Part shown: positions 33,265 to 41,584 of the stretch, piece by piece
Position numbering within the stretch: the first letter of the stretch is position 1
Layout of the letters: each line of letters begins with the position of its first letter
From: Actinomycetota bacterium
Lineage (GTDB): Bacteria; Actinomycetota; Acidimicrobiia; Acidimicrobiales; Ilumatobacteraceae
Assembly: GCA_009703125.1 (NCBI GenBank)
Contig: WLGS01000004.1
Location: 1 to 45,552 of the forward strand
Direction: 5' to 3'
DNA length: 45,552 nt
Made by a program: the position numbers and the translations under genes
Notes under the pieces: generated by a model
The model's input: only the letters and a program-made list of their open reading frames with translations
Told to the model about the DNA's origin: nothing
Databases searched by the model: none

Positions 33265-33323
33265 GTGACAAATGGTACTTGCCCACATCGTTCTGCCGAG
33301 ACTCTTTCCTCACTATTGGGGAG

Positions 33324-33329
33324 TAAATT
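33324..33329 (+). promoter_or_regulatory. Putative leaderless -10 box of the cupredoxin gene
   Basis: TAAATT, then CAGTCTC (7 bases), then ATG at 33337. A GGGGAG at 33318-33323 lies too far upstream (13 bases) for a good ribosome-binding site. Confidence 0.45.
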
Positions 33330-33336
33330 CAGTCTC

Positions 33337-33714
33337 ATGAAGCGCACTCTCCCCCTCCTGGCCGTTCTCGGTCTCGCCCTATCTGCCTGTGGCGGATCCA
33401 GCACTGATGCACCTGCGGAAACTGTGCCCGCTGATGCATTCGTGGTGAAGGCAGTCTCTGGTTTGAAGTTTGATGCCCAGACATACGGCCCGATTCCCGC
33501 AGGCGATGTCACTTTTGGCTACGTGAATGAAGATTCGGTACGCCACACCTTGATCTTGGCGAAAGATGGCGTCAAGGTCCCCAACTTCAAGTTGGATGTC
33601 TCCAAAAAAGGAAGTGTTGATTCAGGCGTCGTCAATCTTGAGGCCGGCACCTACCAAGTGATTTGTGATGTGCCCGGGCACACCAACATGCGTGCAGTTC
33701 TTACTGTCGAATAA
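33337..33714 (+). CDS. Cupredoxin-type lipoprotein
   Basis: A 125-residue exported lipoprotein with a plastocyanin-like type 1 copper site. The signal peptide ends in the lipobox LSAC with Cys18 for lipid attachment, followed by a short Gly/Ser/Thr/Pro linker. The copper ligands are His70 (SVRHTL), Cys110, His115 and Met118 in CDVPGHTNM, the C-x4-H-x2-M order of cupredoxins. It would carry electrons at the outer face of the membrane. The partner is not visible; the PuuD-like membrane protein next door is convergent and may be unrelated. A terminator follows 14 bases after the stop. Confidence 0.88.
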   Translation: MKRTLPLLAVLGLALSACGGSSTDAPAETVPADAFVVKAVSGLKFDAQTYGPIPAGDVTFGYVNEDSVRHTLILAKDGVKVPNFKLDVSKKGSVDSGVVNLEAGTYQVICDVPGHTNMRAVLTVE

Positions 33715-33728
33715 TCAATCTCGAAAAC

Positions 33729-33767
33729 AAAAATGGGCCACCCCGCAAGGGATGGCCCATTTTTTTA
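33729..33767. terminator. Rho-independent terminator after the cupredoxin gene
   Basis: AAAAATGGGCCA (33729-33740) pairs with TGGCCCATTTTT (33753-33764), with an inner CCC-GCAA-GGG hairpin (GNRA-type loop) and a T-run. A-run and T-run arms allow termination from both directions, so it probably also ends the convergent PuuD-like gene. Confidence 0.9.
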
Positions 33768-33789
33768 TATCTCTAGACGAGTGTGTGCG

Positions 33790-34560
33790 TTACACGAGAC
33801 CCAATGTGAGGGTTGATGCAACGAACAACACCACGAACAACACCACCGAGGTGATGATGGCGTTCTTGTGCGACTCATATGGCCACAGCATCTTGTTGCC
33901 AGCCTTGATTCCACCAAAGATTCCCAATGCGTTCAATTGCAACAGCGCACCGATGACAACCGCAATGAGCAACAAGGTATAGGCCTCGCTGCGGGTCGCT
34001 ACGAAGTAGGAATCGTAGTAGTGAGCTGCACCCACCATGAAGAACAACATCGACACAGAGAAAATCATGTTCTGACGTGATGCGAGAAGTGCACGACGGC
34101 CTGCAGTTGCTGCATTTGGATCAGCTTCTTGACCATTCAACACATTGGTGGCATTAGCGATAACGACCTTCTGGTTTTTCCAGATGATCATCCATACGTT
34201 TGCCGCCATGGTGATTCCCAAGATCATTCCGATGGTGATTGCCACGTTCTTTGCGTTGGCTCCTACTTGGCCCTCATGGTTCATGAAATTTTCCATGTAC
34301 TCAGGAAGCACACCAATGATGAGCAAACCAGTAGCCAAAGTTGCGATAGATGCCCAACGGAACCACCACAAGGCACGAGTTGCGATCTGGGTGATGGTGA
34401 TGTTGCGGGCCTTGCCCTCATCGCCGTATGCGGCAAGGCCAGGCACTTGCACGAAGTTGAAGTAGTACAGCAAGCCGATCCAGGCAATACCGGCAAGGAC
34501 GTGAAGGTACCTGAACCAGAAGTTATGTAGAGCAGCTTGGTCAAATAGTGCTGACAGCAT
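33790..34560 (-). CDS. PuuD-like (urate oxidase N-terminal type) membrane protein
   Basis: A 256-residue integral membrane protein with about seven to eight helices. The N-terminus FWFRYLHVLAGIAWIGLLYYFNFVQVP is typical of the urate-oxidase N-terminal / DUF989 domain found in bacterial PuuD. The C-terminal cytochrome c domain of full PuuD is absent (no CxxCH). A His pair (AAHYYDSYF, residues about 184-192) and other membrane His may bind haem. A urate role is uncertain; relatives without cytochrome c occur widely and are unstudied. ATG 34558-34560 follows AAGGGG; upstream in-frame residues are not family sequence. Confidence 0.72.
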   Translation of the reverse strand: MLSALFDQAALHNFWFRYLHVLAGIAWIGLLYYFNFVQVPGLAAYGDEGKARNITITQIATRALWWFRWASIATLATGLLIIGVLPEYMENFMNHEGQVGANAKNVAITIGMILGITMAANVWMIIWKNQKVVIANATNVLNGQEADPNAATAGRRALLASRQNMIFSVSMLFFMVGAAHYYDSYFVATRSEAYTLLLIAVVIGALLQLNALGIFGGIKAGNKMLWPYESHKNAIITSVVLFVVLFVASTLTLGLV

Positions 34561-34607
34561 GAGATGTTCCCCTTGTGTGAGCGCCCGATGGGACGACATG
34601 GTCAAGT

Positions 34608-34632
34608 TACCCTCCCACAGCACGGGAAGGGT
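34608..34632 (+). promoter_or_regulatory. ettA: ettA promoter box and SD-covering hairpin
   Basis: TACCCT (34608-34613) is a -10-like box about 25 bases before ATG 34638. ACCCTCCC (34609-34616) can also pair with GGGaAGGGT (34624-34632, one bulged A), which would hide the GGAAGGG ribosome-binding site. If transcription starts near 34620 the hairpin cannot form in RNA; if it starts further upstream it can. The two readings exclude each other. Confidence 0.35.
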
Positions 34633-34637
34633 GGAAT

Positions 34638-36344
34638 ATGGCTCGCCGAACTAACCTCAATGGCATCATGGCTCACGAGTTCATCTATACCTGTTACAAA
34701 CTGGCCCGCTTTTACCCACCTGATCGCACCATTTTGGAGAACATTTCCCTCTCCTTTTACCCTGGGGCGAAAATTGGCGTCATTGGCTCCAACGGAAGCG
34801 GCAAGTCAAGCCTGCTGCGCATCATGGCCGGCCTCGACGACGGCTACACCGGTGAGGCACGCCTGACCCCAGGCTTTTCCGTCGGCCTGCTGGAACAAGA
34901 GCCTCAACTCGACCCAAGCAAAGATGTTCTCGGAAATGTGATGGACGGCGTTGCCCCTATTCGCGATGTCCTTACCCGTTACGACGAAGTGATGGCCATG
35001 TGGGGCGACCCTGACGCGGACTACGAAAAAGTAGGTGCGTTACAAGCAGAGCTTGAAGACAAGATCGCAGCGATGGACGCATGGAGCCTTGATCGCAATG
35101 TGGAGATCGCCATGGATGCATTGCGTTGCCCACCCAACGATGCCGATGTCACCACGTTGTCCGGTGGCGAGCGACGCCGAGTGGCCCTGTGTCGACTACT
35201 GCTCTCTCGCCCCGACCTGTTGCTATTGGACGAGCCCACCAACCACTTAGACGCAGAGAGCGTGGACTGGCTGGAGCGTTTTCTCTCCGAGTATCCAGGC
35301 ACCGTCGTCGCCATTACACACGACCGTTATTTCTTGGACAACGTCGCCAAGTGGATTCTCGAACTTGATCGAGGACGCGGATTTCCATTTGAAGGCAATT
35401 ACTCGTCGTGGTTGGAACAAAAACAGACTCGTCTGGCTGCAGAAGAAAAACAGAGTGACAACCGTGCGCGCACTCTGCAACGCGAACTTGAATGGGTCAA
35501 GATGTCGCCAAAAGCACGTCAAGCAAAAGGTAAAGCGCGCTTGGCTGCCTACGACAAACTGCATGCAGAAGCACTTGCTGCAGAACGTGGCCCTGACAAG
35601 TTGGAAATCAATATTCCTGCCGGCCCACGTCTTGGAGACAATGTCATCAAAGTGGAAAATCTTTCGAAAGGTTTCGGCGATCGTTTACTGATTGAGAACC
35701 TCTCGTTCGCACTTCCCCCTGCAGGCATTGTGGGCATTATTGGTCCCAACGGCGCAGGTAAGTCGACGTTGTTTGCCATGCTCACTGGCCAACAAGCACC
35801 CGATTCTGGAACTGTCACCGTGGGCGACACTGTGCAATTGAGTTATGTTGACCAAAATCGTGACTCGCTTGATGCCACCAAGACTGTGTACGAAGAAATC
35901 ACTGAAGGTGTAGAGCACATGAAGGTGGGCAACCGTGAAATTCACGGACGCGCCTACGTGGCAAGTTTCAACTTCAAAGGCGCAGACCAACAAAAACTTG
36001 TGGGCGATCTCTCAGGTGGTGAGCGCAACAGAGTGCATCTTGCAAAAGTTCTCAAACGTGGCGGCAACGTACTACTGCTTGACGAACCCACCAATGACTT
36101 GGACGTCGATACTTTGCGCGCACTTGAAGATGCATTGGAAGCATTTCCCGGATGTGCGGTGGTTATCAGCCACGACCGTTGGTTCCTTGACCGCATCGCC
36201 ACGCACGTGCTCGCATTCGAAGGCGACAGTCAGGTGCGATGGTTCGAAGGCAACTTCACCGAATACGAAGCATGGCGTCGTAAAGAGTTGGGATCAGCGG
36301 CTGAACAACCGCACCGCATTAAGTACAAGCCGCTGTCGAGGTAA
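34638..36344 (+). CDS. ettA: ABC-F translation factor EttA
   Basis: A 568-residue protein of two fused ABC ATPases without membrane segments, close to E. coli EttA along its length. It binds the ribosomal E site and gates entry into elongation depending on ATP/ADP. Domain 1 has Walker A GSNGSGKS (about residues 52-59), LSGGERRRVALCRLLL and LLLLDEPTNHLDAES. The linker (P-site tRNA interaction motif) has ELEWVKMSPKARQAKGKARL. Domain 2 has GPNGAGKS, GDLSGGERNRVHLAK and DEPTNDLDVDTL. The start is ATG 34638 because AAGG is 7 bases upstream; a second ATG (34668, MAHEFIYTC) matches the family N-terminus and is possible. Confidence 0.97.
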   Translation: MARRTNLNGIMAHEFIYTCYKLARFYPPDRTILENISLSFYPGAKIGVIGSNGSGKSSLLRIMAGLDDGYTGEARLTPGFSVGLLEQEPQLDPSKDVLGNVMDGVAPIRDVLTRYDEVMAMWGDPDADYEKVGALQAELEDKIAAMDAWSLDRNVEIAMDALRCPPNDADVTTLSGGERRRVALCRLLLSRPDLLLLDEPTNHLDAESVDWLERFLSEYPGTVVAITHDRYFLDNVAKWILELDRGRGFPFEGNYSSWLEQKQTRLAAEEKQSDNRARTLQRELEWVKMSPKARQAKGKARLAAYDKLHAEALAAERGPDKLEINIPAGPRLGDNVIKVENLSKGFGDRLLIENLSFALPPAGIVGIIGPNGAGKSTLFAMLTGQQAPDSGTVTVGDTVQLSYVDQNRDSLDATKTVYEEITEGVEHMKVGNREIHGRAYVASFNFKGADQQKLVGDLSGGERNRVHLAKVLKRGGNVLLLDEPTNDLDVDTLRALEDALEAFPGCAVVISHDRWFLDRIATHVLAFEGDSQVRWFEGNFTEYEAWRRKELGSAAEQPHRIKYKPLSR

Positions 36345-36347
36345 CCC

Positions 36348-36659
36348 ATGGCTCTCAAAATCATCAAGGTCATTTGTTTCGTCATTTTCCTCAGTGGAAT
36401 TCCCGCGCTCATCATTTCCTCGATTGCAGGCAACAACGAGGGATGGGTACTCACCTTTGGCGTGGTCACTGCGATTGCTGCTCTCATTTTGATTGCTGTT
36501 TCTGCAGTCACTGCGAAGACCCGTCTTGACTCTTTTGATGAAGTCATCGCAGAACGCATCGAACAACGAGTGCGAGAACTCGTCGCGTCTGGCGCATCCG
36601 AAGCAGATGTGCGTGCCTTGATTCGCGATGCTCTTGAGTTGTCACGCGGACAGCAGTGA
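36348..36659 (+). CDS. Small two-helix membrane protein
   Basis: A 103-residue protein with two hydrophobic helices (about residues 6-26 and 33-55) and a charged C-terminal half rich in Glu, Arg and Ala, probably a short amphipathic helix or coiled coil facing the cytoplasm. It starts 3 bases after the ettA stop and overlaps cysQ by 4 bases (GTGA), so it is translated with them. I do not recognise the family. Confidence 0.78.
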   Translation: MALKIIKVICFVIFLSGIPALIISSIAGNNEGWVLTFGVVTAIAALILIAVSAVTAKTRLDSFDEVIAERIEQRVRELVASGASEADVRALIRDALELSRGQQ

Positions 36660-37447
36660 GCAACGCCGAACTGTTTGCAACATGGCAAGGGCTCACTGAC
36701 GCTGAGCTCGCAACTGTGCTCGCCCAACATGTGGGACAGATTCTTGATGAACATCGCAATACCCAGGTAGAACGCGGGATAAGCATCTGGCAATTAAAGG
36801 ATTCGGGAGATCTCCTCGCGCATCACTTTCTCCTTGATGCCTTCACCACCTTGCGGCCCAACGATGCAGTTCTGTCCGAAGAGGGACGAGATTCTCAAAA
36901 TCGTCTGACAAATAATCGTGTATGGATTATTGACCCACTCGATGGCACCAATGAATACGGCGAAGGTCGCGCTGACTGGGCTGTACACATTGCATTGTGG
37001 GAAGACGAAGCCCTTACTGCAGGTGCAGTCTCTCTGCCGAGCATTGACACTGTGTTTGCTACCGACCCTCCTGCAGTTGTGCCACCCAAAGCGCCACACA
37101 CAAAACCTCGCCTAGTGACCTCTCGCAACAGAGCTCCCTACGCTGCGGTACTTGTTGCTGAAGGATTGGATTGCGAGGCCTTTCGTTTGGGAAGTGCGGG
37201 CGCAAAAACAATGTCAATTTTGATGGGTGAAGCTGACATCTATATTCATGACGGTGGAATGCACCAATGGGATTCGGCTGCACCTGCTGCAGTTGCAATG
37301 GCCGCCGGTCTTCATGCAAGCCGTATCGATGGCTCACCACTGATCTACAACAAGCCCGATACTTGGCTTCCAGATTTCTTTGTGTGTCGACCCGAATACA
37401 CCACAGACATTCTCCATGCGTTGTGGGGCCGCGATCCGCGCAAGTAA
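36656..37447 (+). CDS. cysQ: 3'(2'),5'-bisphosphate nucleotidase CysQ
   Basis: A 263-residue phosphatase of the inositol-monophosphatase superfamily, close to mycobacterial CysQ. It removes the 3'-phosphate from PAP, the by-product of sulfate assimilation and sulfation. Motifs: VLSEEGRDS with metal-binding Glu, WIIDPLDGTNEYGEGRADWAVHIALW (metal-binding Asp, about residues 90-115), GSAGAKTMSIL, and WDSAAPAAVAMAAGLHASRIDGSPL near the C-terminus with the third metal Asp. The start is GTG 36656. It ends exactly where the convergent alkB gene ends, with no base between the stops. Confidence 0.92.
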   Translation: MSNAELFATWQGLTDAELATVLAQHVGQILDEHRNTQVERGISIWQLKDSGDLLAHHFLLDAFTTLRPNDAVLSEEGRDSQNRLTNNRVWIIDPLDGTNEYGEGRADWAVHIALWEDEALTAGAVSLPSIDTVFATDPPAVVPPKAPHTKPRLVTSRNRAPYAAVLVAEGLDCEAFRLGSAGAKTMSILMGEADIYIHDGGMHQWDSAAPAAVAMAAGLHASRIDGSPLIYNKPDTWLPDFFVCRPEYTTDILHALWGRDPRK

Positions 37448-38047
37448 TCAGCTCTGAATTTTTCGAAATGTCAGATTGATTCGTGGCGTACTCACACGCT
37501 TTTGCCGTGGCACTTCATGTACCCAACATTTTTGCGACAGACCACTCATCACCACCAAAGAGCCCGTAGGTAGTTCACACTCCACTACTTCTTTCGTGAC
37601 GCGATGACGAAAACGAAATTTCCGTGTTGCACCCAAACTCAATGAGGCAATGACAGGTTCTGTGCCCAGCTCTGGTTCGTCATCTGCATGCCATCCCATT
37701 TTGTCATTGCCATCGCGATACAAGTTAAGGAGCACTGAGTTGAATGCGCTGCCGCTGTTTTGCTCACACACGTCACGCAAGGACTGCAGCAACGGCGTCC
37801 ATGGATGCGGTGTCATCGTGATGCCTGAGTAGGTGTAACTGGCACCCTCGTCACCAAACCATGCAGTACGTCGGGGTTCTTCGTATTGCTTTCCGAACAT
37901 GGTGATTGTCTGTGATGCCCAGGGAACAGAGTCGAGTAGTTCTTGCATCACCACACTTGGATCAGTATCGCCTAACACCCACTCATACAGTTTTGCGCTG
38001 CCATCGGTGGGTAACAATTCGTGACCATTCACGGCAAACAACGACAT
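37448..38047 (-). CDS. alkB: AlkB-like DNA dealkylase (2-oxoglutarate/Fe(II) dioxygenase)
   Basis: A 199-residue oxidative demethylase of N-alkylated bases. The metal triad is His120 and Asp122 (GWHADDE) with His177 (WVHEVP), and the 2-oxoglutarate-binding Arg residues are in RINLTFR (189 and 195). YxYSG (residues 71-75) is the substrate-side segment typical of the ALKBH2/3-like group. ATG 38045-38047 has GAGG 8 bases upstream; residues read further upstream lie in the neighbouring gene. It follows the CoA-transferase gene by 10 bases on the same strand. Confidence 0.92.
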   Translation of the reverse strand: MSLFAVNGHELLPTDGSAKLYEWVLGDTDPSVVMQELLDSVPWASQTITMFGKQYEEPRRTAWFGDEGASYTYSGITMTPHPWTPLLQSLRDVCEQNSGSAFNSVLLNLYRDGNDKMGWHADDEPELGTEPVIASLSLGATRKFRFRHRVTKEVVECELPTGSLVVMSGLSQKCWVHEVPRQKRVSTPRINLTFRKIQS

Positions 38048-38057
38048 TGCTAGTTCC

Positions 38058-39203
38058 TCACCAATGTGGGGAGTGTTCACCAAGTGCGGGCACTGGACCA
38101 TACACAGGTACATAGTCATTGAAGTCCACTGGTGAATTCACTGCGCGATACGGGGCTTCGCCTTCACGTGGGGTCATTTCTACAATTGCACCCGAGGCCA
38201 ACACTTGTTCATCCATAACAGCTTCCGCAATTGAATTCAATGGTGCCCACCACACATCATGTGCATCAAATCGTGTTGTCCAATACTCGTAGGACTGAGT
38301 GGCAAAATGTGCATCGAGGACTGCAGTGAATTCAGCTGCATTTACCGAACGCGCACGAGCATTCTTGAAGTTTTCTACCTCGGCTAAATCTGGACGCTCC
38401 ATGGCTGTAAGTAATCCCGGGAAATGTCGATCGGCTTCTAAACCAAGAAGCCAGAACGCTCTGCCATCGGCTGCGCGATAACAGTTCATCATGGGAGCTG
38501 GATTCTCTCGATTGGGTTTTGTGCTCTGACGCTTTCCAAAACGCAAGAACACACCAATATCCCACCCCAACGTGTACATCCCAGTACGCAGCAAGCTTGT
38601 GGACACCACTCGACCTTTGCCTGTGCGCTCGCGGTCGAACAATGCAGCCATCACTCCCGACACCAAAGACAATGCCGTCGTGTGATCGCCTTGACCGCTA
38701 CGTAGTGCAGGGGGTAACTCATTGGGAGCAACAGTGGTATGAGCCAAACCCGATCGCGCCCAAAACGCGCCGATGTCATACCCTGCCCGATCCACATCGG
38801 GGCCATCTGTTCCGTAACCGGTGATGACCCCATAGATCAAGCGAGGAAACTTCTTAGTGAGAGATTCAGGATCAAGACCGAGCCGCGCTAGTCCAGCTGG
38901 ACGCACGTTAGTGACGAACACGTCTGCATCGGCCAGTAACGACATAAATACGGACATACCTTTTTCATCACGAAGATCTGCAATGACCGAACGCTTGCCG
39001 CGATTGTCAATTTCAAAGGGAGGCACTCCACTTTGGTCAGCCACGCCAAGTGCACCAAAGACAGAACGCTGCGGATCGCCACTGGGTGGCTCCACTTTCA
39101 CAACATCTGCACCCCAATCAGCCATGATGCCCGTTGCTGCAGGCCCGGCAACCCATACGCCCAACTCCACTACTTTCACACCGTGTAAAGGTCCTTGAGT
39201 CAT
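38058..39203 (-). CDS. CoA transferase, CaiB family III
   Basis: A 381-residue family III CoA transferase. It has the N-terminal GVKVVELGVWVAGPAATGIMAD and WGADVVKVEPPSGDPQRS, and the catalytic Asp probably in RAGYDIGAFWARSG (about residue 148). It lacks the GHDINY sequence of the racemase at 21457, so a transferase role is more likely. The acyl-CoA substrate is unknown. ATG 39201-39203 has AAAGG upstream. It is divergent from the UbiB-like gene with 41 bases between starts. Confidence 0.9.
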   Translation of the reverse strand: MTQGPLHGVKVVELGVWVAGPAATGIMADWGADVVKVEPPSGDPQRSVFGALGVADQSGVPPFEIDNRGKRSVIADLRDEKGMSVFMSLLADADVFVTNVRPAGLARLGLDPESLTKKFPRLIYGVITGYGTDGPDVDRAGYDIGAFWARSGLAHTTVAPNELPPALRSGQGDHTTALSLVSGVMAALFDRERTGKGRVVSTSLLRTGMYTLGWDIGVFLRFGKRQSTKPNRENPAPMMNCYRAADGRAFWLLGLEADRHFPGLLTAMERPDLAEVENFKNARARSVNAAEFTAVLDAHFATQSYEYWTTRFDAHDVWWAPLNSIAEAVMDEQVLASGAIVEMTPREGEAPYRAVNSPVDFNDYVPVYGPVPALGEHSPHW

Positions 39204-39233
39204 TGGTATTGCCTTTCGGTTTATTCCCCTCTC

Positions 39234-39239
39234 TATTGT
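39234..39239 (+). promoter_or_regulatory. Possible leaderless -10 box of the UbiB-like gene
   Basis: TATTGT, then 5 bases (GTCCT), then ATG at 39245. The spacing is one base short of the others, so confidence is lower. The box lies in the 41-base gap shared with the divergent CoA-transferase gene. Confidence 0.33.
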
Positions 39240-39244
39240 GTCCT

Positions 39245-40879
39245 ATGTCGCCCGTCTTTCAGGCAAGCCAACGGCAGACTTACAGCGTGACAACCTCCCA
39301 CTCAGACCTCTCTTGGGGAAACTTTTCCGACTCAGGCCCCTGGGTGCTCGACCGCGACACAATTGCCTGGTCTCAAGTAGCTGTGGTGTTGCGTGATGCG
39401 GCACGCAAAGAAGTCCCCACCCTCATTCGCACACGCAAATTTCCCCCGATAGGTCGACTCATCGTTGTGGTGTGGCATCTCGGCACTGCACTATTGCCAT
39501 GGTTCATTAACAAAAAAAGAAAACGCTTCGCCACCCCAGAAGAATCGCGCACTTATGTCTCGCGCCGTCTTCGCGTCGCGATCGAAAAACTTGGCGCCAC
39601 CTATATCAAACTTGCTCAAATAATCTCGAGCGGCGAAGGCCTCTTCCCTACTGAACTGGTTGATGAATTTAAACGCTGTCGCGATCAAGTACCTCCTGAA
39701 CCCTGGGACAGTGTGCGCACAACCATTGAACAAGATCTTGGTGCGCGACTTGACGACGTGTTTATCCATGTAGAGAAAACGGCTCTTGCAGCTGCATCTA
39801 TTGCACAAGTACACCGAGCACAACTACGCACAGGCGAAGATGTCGTCATCAAGGTGCAACGTCCACGTGTGAGCACTTTGGTGCGCAAGGACTTACAAGT
39901 GATGGCTTGGATTGCCCCGTTTATGATTGGACGCATCAAGGTCGCTGCCCTTGCTAATCCACCGGCACTTGTCGAGCTTTTCGCAGAGACCATTGTGGAA
40001 GAGCTCGACTTCCGTATGGAAGCTGCCAACATGGTTGATGTTGCAGCCATGATGCACGAACTAAGACAAGAGGCCTACATCGTTCCGCGCCCTCACCCTC
40101 AACTTGTGACGCGTCGCATTCTGATCATGGAAAGATTGCAAGGCTTCAACTTCGATGATGTGGAAGGGATGCAGGCAGCGGGCATTGACACCGAAGCCGT
40201 TGTACGTGCAGGAATGATTGCATTTATGGAAGGCGCACTTGTGCATGGCGTGTTCCATGGAGACCTCCACGGGGGCAACCTTTTCGTACTCAATGATGGG
40301 CGCACTGCTCTGCTTGACTTCGGCATTGTGGGACGCCTGAGCGATAAACGACGCATGGCCTTTATGCGTTTGATGCTTGGCGCCACCACAAATGATTTGC
40401 GTGGCCAAGTTGCAGCACTGCGTGATCTAGGTGCACTTCCTCAAGACACAGACATCGATGCAGTGATTGTGGATCTAAAGCTTGACCAACCCGTAGACCC
40501 CACCACTCTCAATGGTGAAGAACTCGTCCAAGAAGTGCAACGCATTGTGAAATCACTTTTGGCCTACGGCGCCAAACTTCCAAAGGAACTGATGCTGTAC
40601 GTGAAAAACATGGTGTTTCTCGATGGCGCAATCGCCCGGCTCGCTCCTGATCTTGACATCATTGCTGAGTTAACCAATATCACGATGGTCTTTACACAAC
40701 GACACGGGGAGAGAATCTTCCGTGAGCTTGGCGTAGACCAGAGCACTTTCCAGATTGACCTGGGAAGCGTAAAGGCGAGCTTGGGCGTGGATGAATCCAC
40801 CGACACCTTGACTTATCGCGAACTGCAGCGCCGGCGTGAACTCATCCAAAAGCGCATGAAAGATCACCTGGTCGGCTGA
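39245..40879 (+). CDS. UbiB/ABC1/ADCK atypical kinase
   Basis: A 544-residue protein of the ABC1 atypical kinase family. It has the A-rich nucleotide loop AAASIAQVHRA, the catalytic Lys in VVIKVQRP, the Glu-rich EELDFRMEAANM, the HGDLHGGNLF catalytic loop and the LLDFGIVGRL metal motif. The family's KxGQ motif reads KLAQ here (YIKLAQIISSGEG), with Gly changed to Ala. The N-terminus (about residues 1-90) has one hydrophobic segment (LIVVVWHLGTALLPWF). Family members act in quinone-lipid biology or as lipid-linked ATPases; whether this organism makes ubiquinone or menaquinone is not visible here. ATG 39245 is chosen because upstream residues read into the divergent gene. Confidence 0.88.
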   Translation: MSPVFQASQRQTYSVTTSHSDLSWGNFSDSGPWVLDRDTIAWSQVAVVLRDAARKEVPTLIRTRKFPPIGRLIVVVWHLGTALLPWFINKKRKRFATPEESRTYVSRRLRVAIEKLGATYIKLAQIISSGEGLFPTELVDEFKRCRDQVPPEPWDSVRTTIEQDLGARLDDVFIHVEKTALAAASIAQVHRAQLRTGEDVVIKVQRPRVSTLVRKDLQVMAWIAPFMIGRIKVAALANPPALVELFAETIVEELDFRMEAANMVDVAAMMHELRQEAYIVPRPHPQLVTRRILIMERLQGFNFDDVEGMQAAGIDTEAVVRAGMIAFMEGALVHGVFHGDLHGGNLFVLNDGRTALLDFGIVGRLSDKRRMAFMRLMLGATTNDLRGQVAALRDLGALPQDTDIDAVIVDLKLDQPVDPTTLNGEELVQEVQRIVKSLLAYGAKLPKELMLYVKNMVFLDGAIARLAPDLDIIAELTNITMVFTQRHGERIFRELGVDQSTFQIDLGSVKASLGVDESTDTLTYRELQRRRELIQKRMKDHLVG

Positions 40880-40908
40880 CATTTTGGTGCTCGCCCACCG
40901 TGATGAGC

Positions 40909-40914
40909 GAGAAT
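40909..40914 (+). promoter_or_regulatory. nucS: Possible leaderless -10 box of nucS
   Basis: GAGAAT, then AGAAACC (7 bases), then GTG at 40922. It is the same hexamer as at 23535 on the minus strand. No Shine-Dalgarno sequence is seen. Confidence 0.35.
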
Positions 40915-40921
40915 AGAAACC

Positions 40922-41584
40922 GTGAGATTGATTGTTGCTCGTTGCACGGTGGATTACGCAGGCCGTCTCGAAACCCGTCTGCCTGAAGCCATTCGACTAG
41001 TGATGGTCAAAGCAGATGGTTGCGTGGCAATTCATTCCGACGGTGGCGCATACAAGCCTCTGAATTGGATGAACTCACCCAACACCATCGAGGAACTCAC
41101 CGATGCATGGGTTGTTCGCAACCCCAAAGGTGAAACGATGACCATCTTGTTTCATGAGATTTTTTACGAATCTGCACACGAGTTAGGAATTGACCCCGGC
41201 TTAGAAAAAGACGGCGTAGAGAAACAACTCCAAGAACTTCTTGCCGCTTCACCCGACGTCATGGAACCAGGGCTTGTCCTACTGCGTCGTGAGCATTACA
41301 CCGCTCTTGGCCCCGTGGACATTTTGTGCAAAGACCCTAATGGCAACACCGTGGTGATTGAAGTGAAACGACGTGGCGAAATTGACGGAGTGGAACAACT
41401 CACTCGATATCTTGCCGACCTCGCCAACGATCCCACTTTGGGCACACTGCGAGGCATGTTTGTTGCACAAAGCATTAAGCCCCAAGCACGCACACTTGCA
41501 GAGTCTCGTGGAATTATGTGTGTAGAAGTCGACTATGACGAATTGCGTGGCAAAAAGTCTGACGACTGGACACTGTTTAACTGA
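40922..41584 (+). CDS. nucS: Mismatch-specific endonuclease NucS/EndoMS
   Basis: A 220-residue homodimeric endonuclease that cuts both strands at mismatches and replaces MutS/MutL in most actinobacteria. The N-terminal DNA-binding/dimer domain (about 1-115) has the conserved YKPLNWMNSPN segment. The RecB-like nuclease core has GPVDILCKDPNGNTVVIEVKRRG with the catalytic Asp, Glu and Lys, and then VEQLTRYL. The C-terminus ends DDWTLFN, similar to the short beta-clamp-binding tails of actinobacterial NucS. The start is GTG 40922. Its last 8 bases overlap the end of the MaoC gene on the other strand. Confidence 0.95.
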   Translation: MRLIVARCTVDYAGRLETRLPEAIRLVMVKADGCVAIHSDGGAYKPLNWMNSPNTIEELTDAWVVRNPKGETMTILFHEIFYESAHELGIDPGLEKDGVEKQLQELLAASPDVMEPGLVLLRREHYTALGPVDILCKDPNGNTVVIEVKRRGEIDGVEQLTRYLADLANDPTLGTLRGMFVAQSIKPQARTLAESRGIMCVEVDYDELRGKKSDDWTLFN

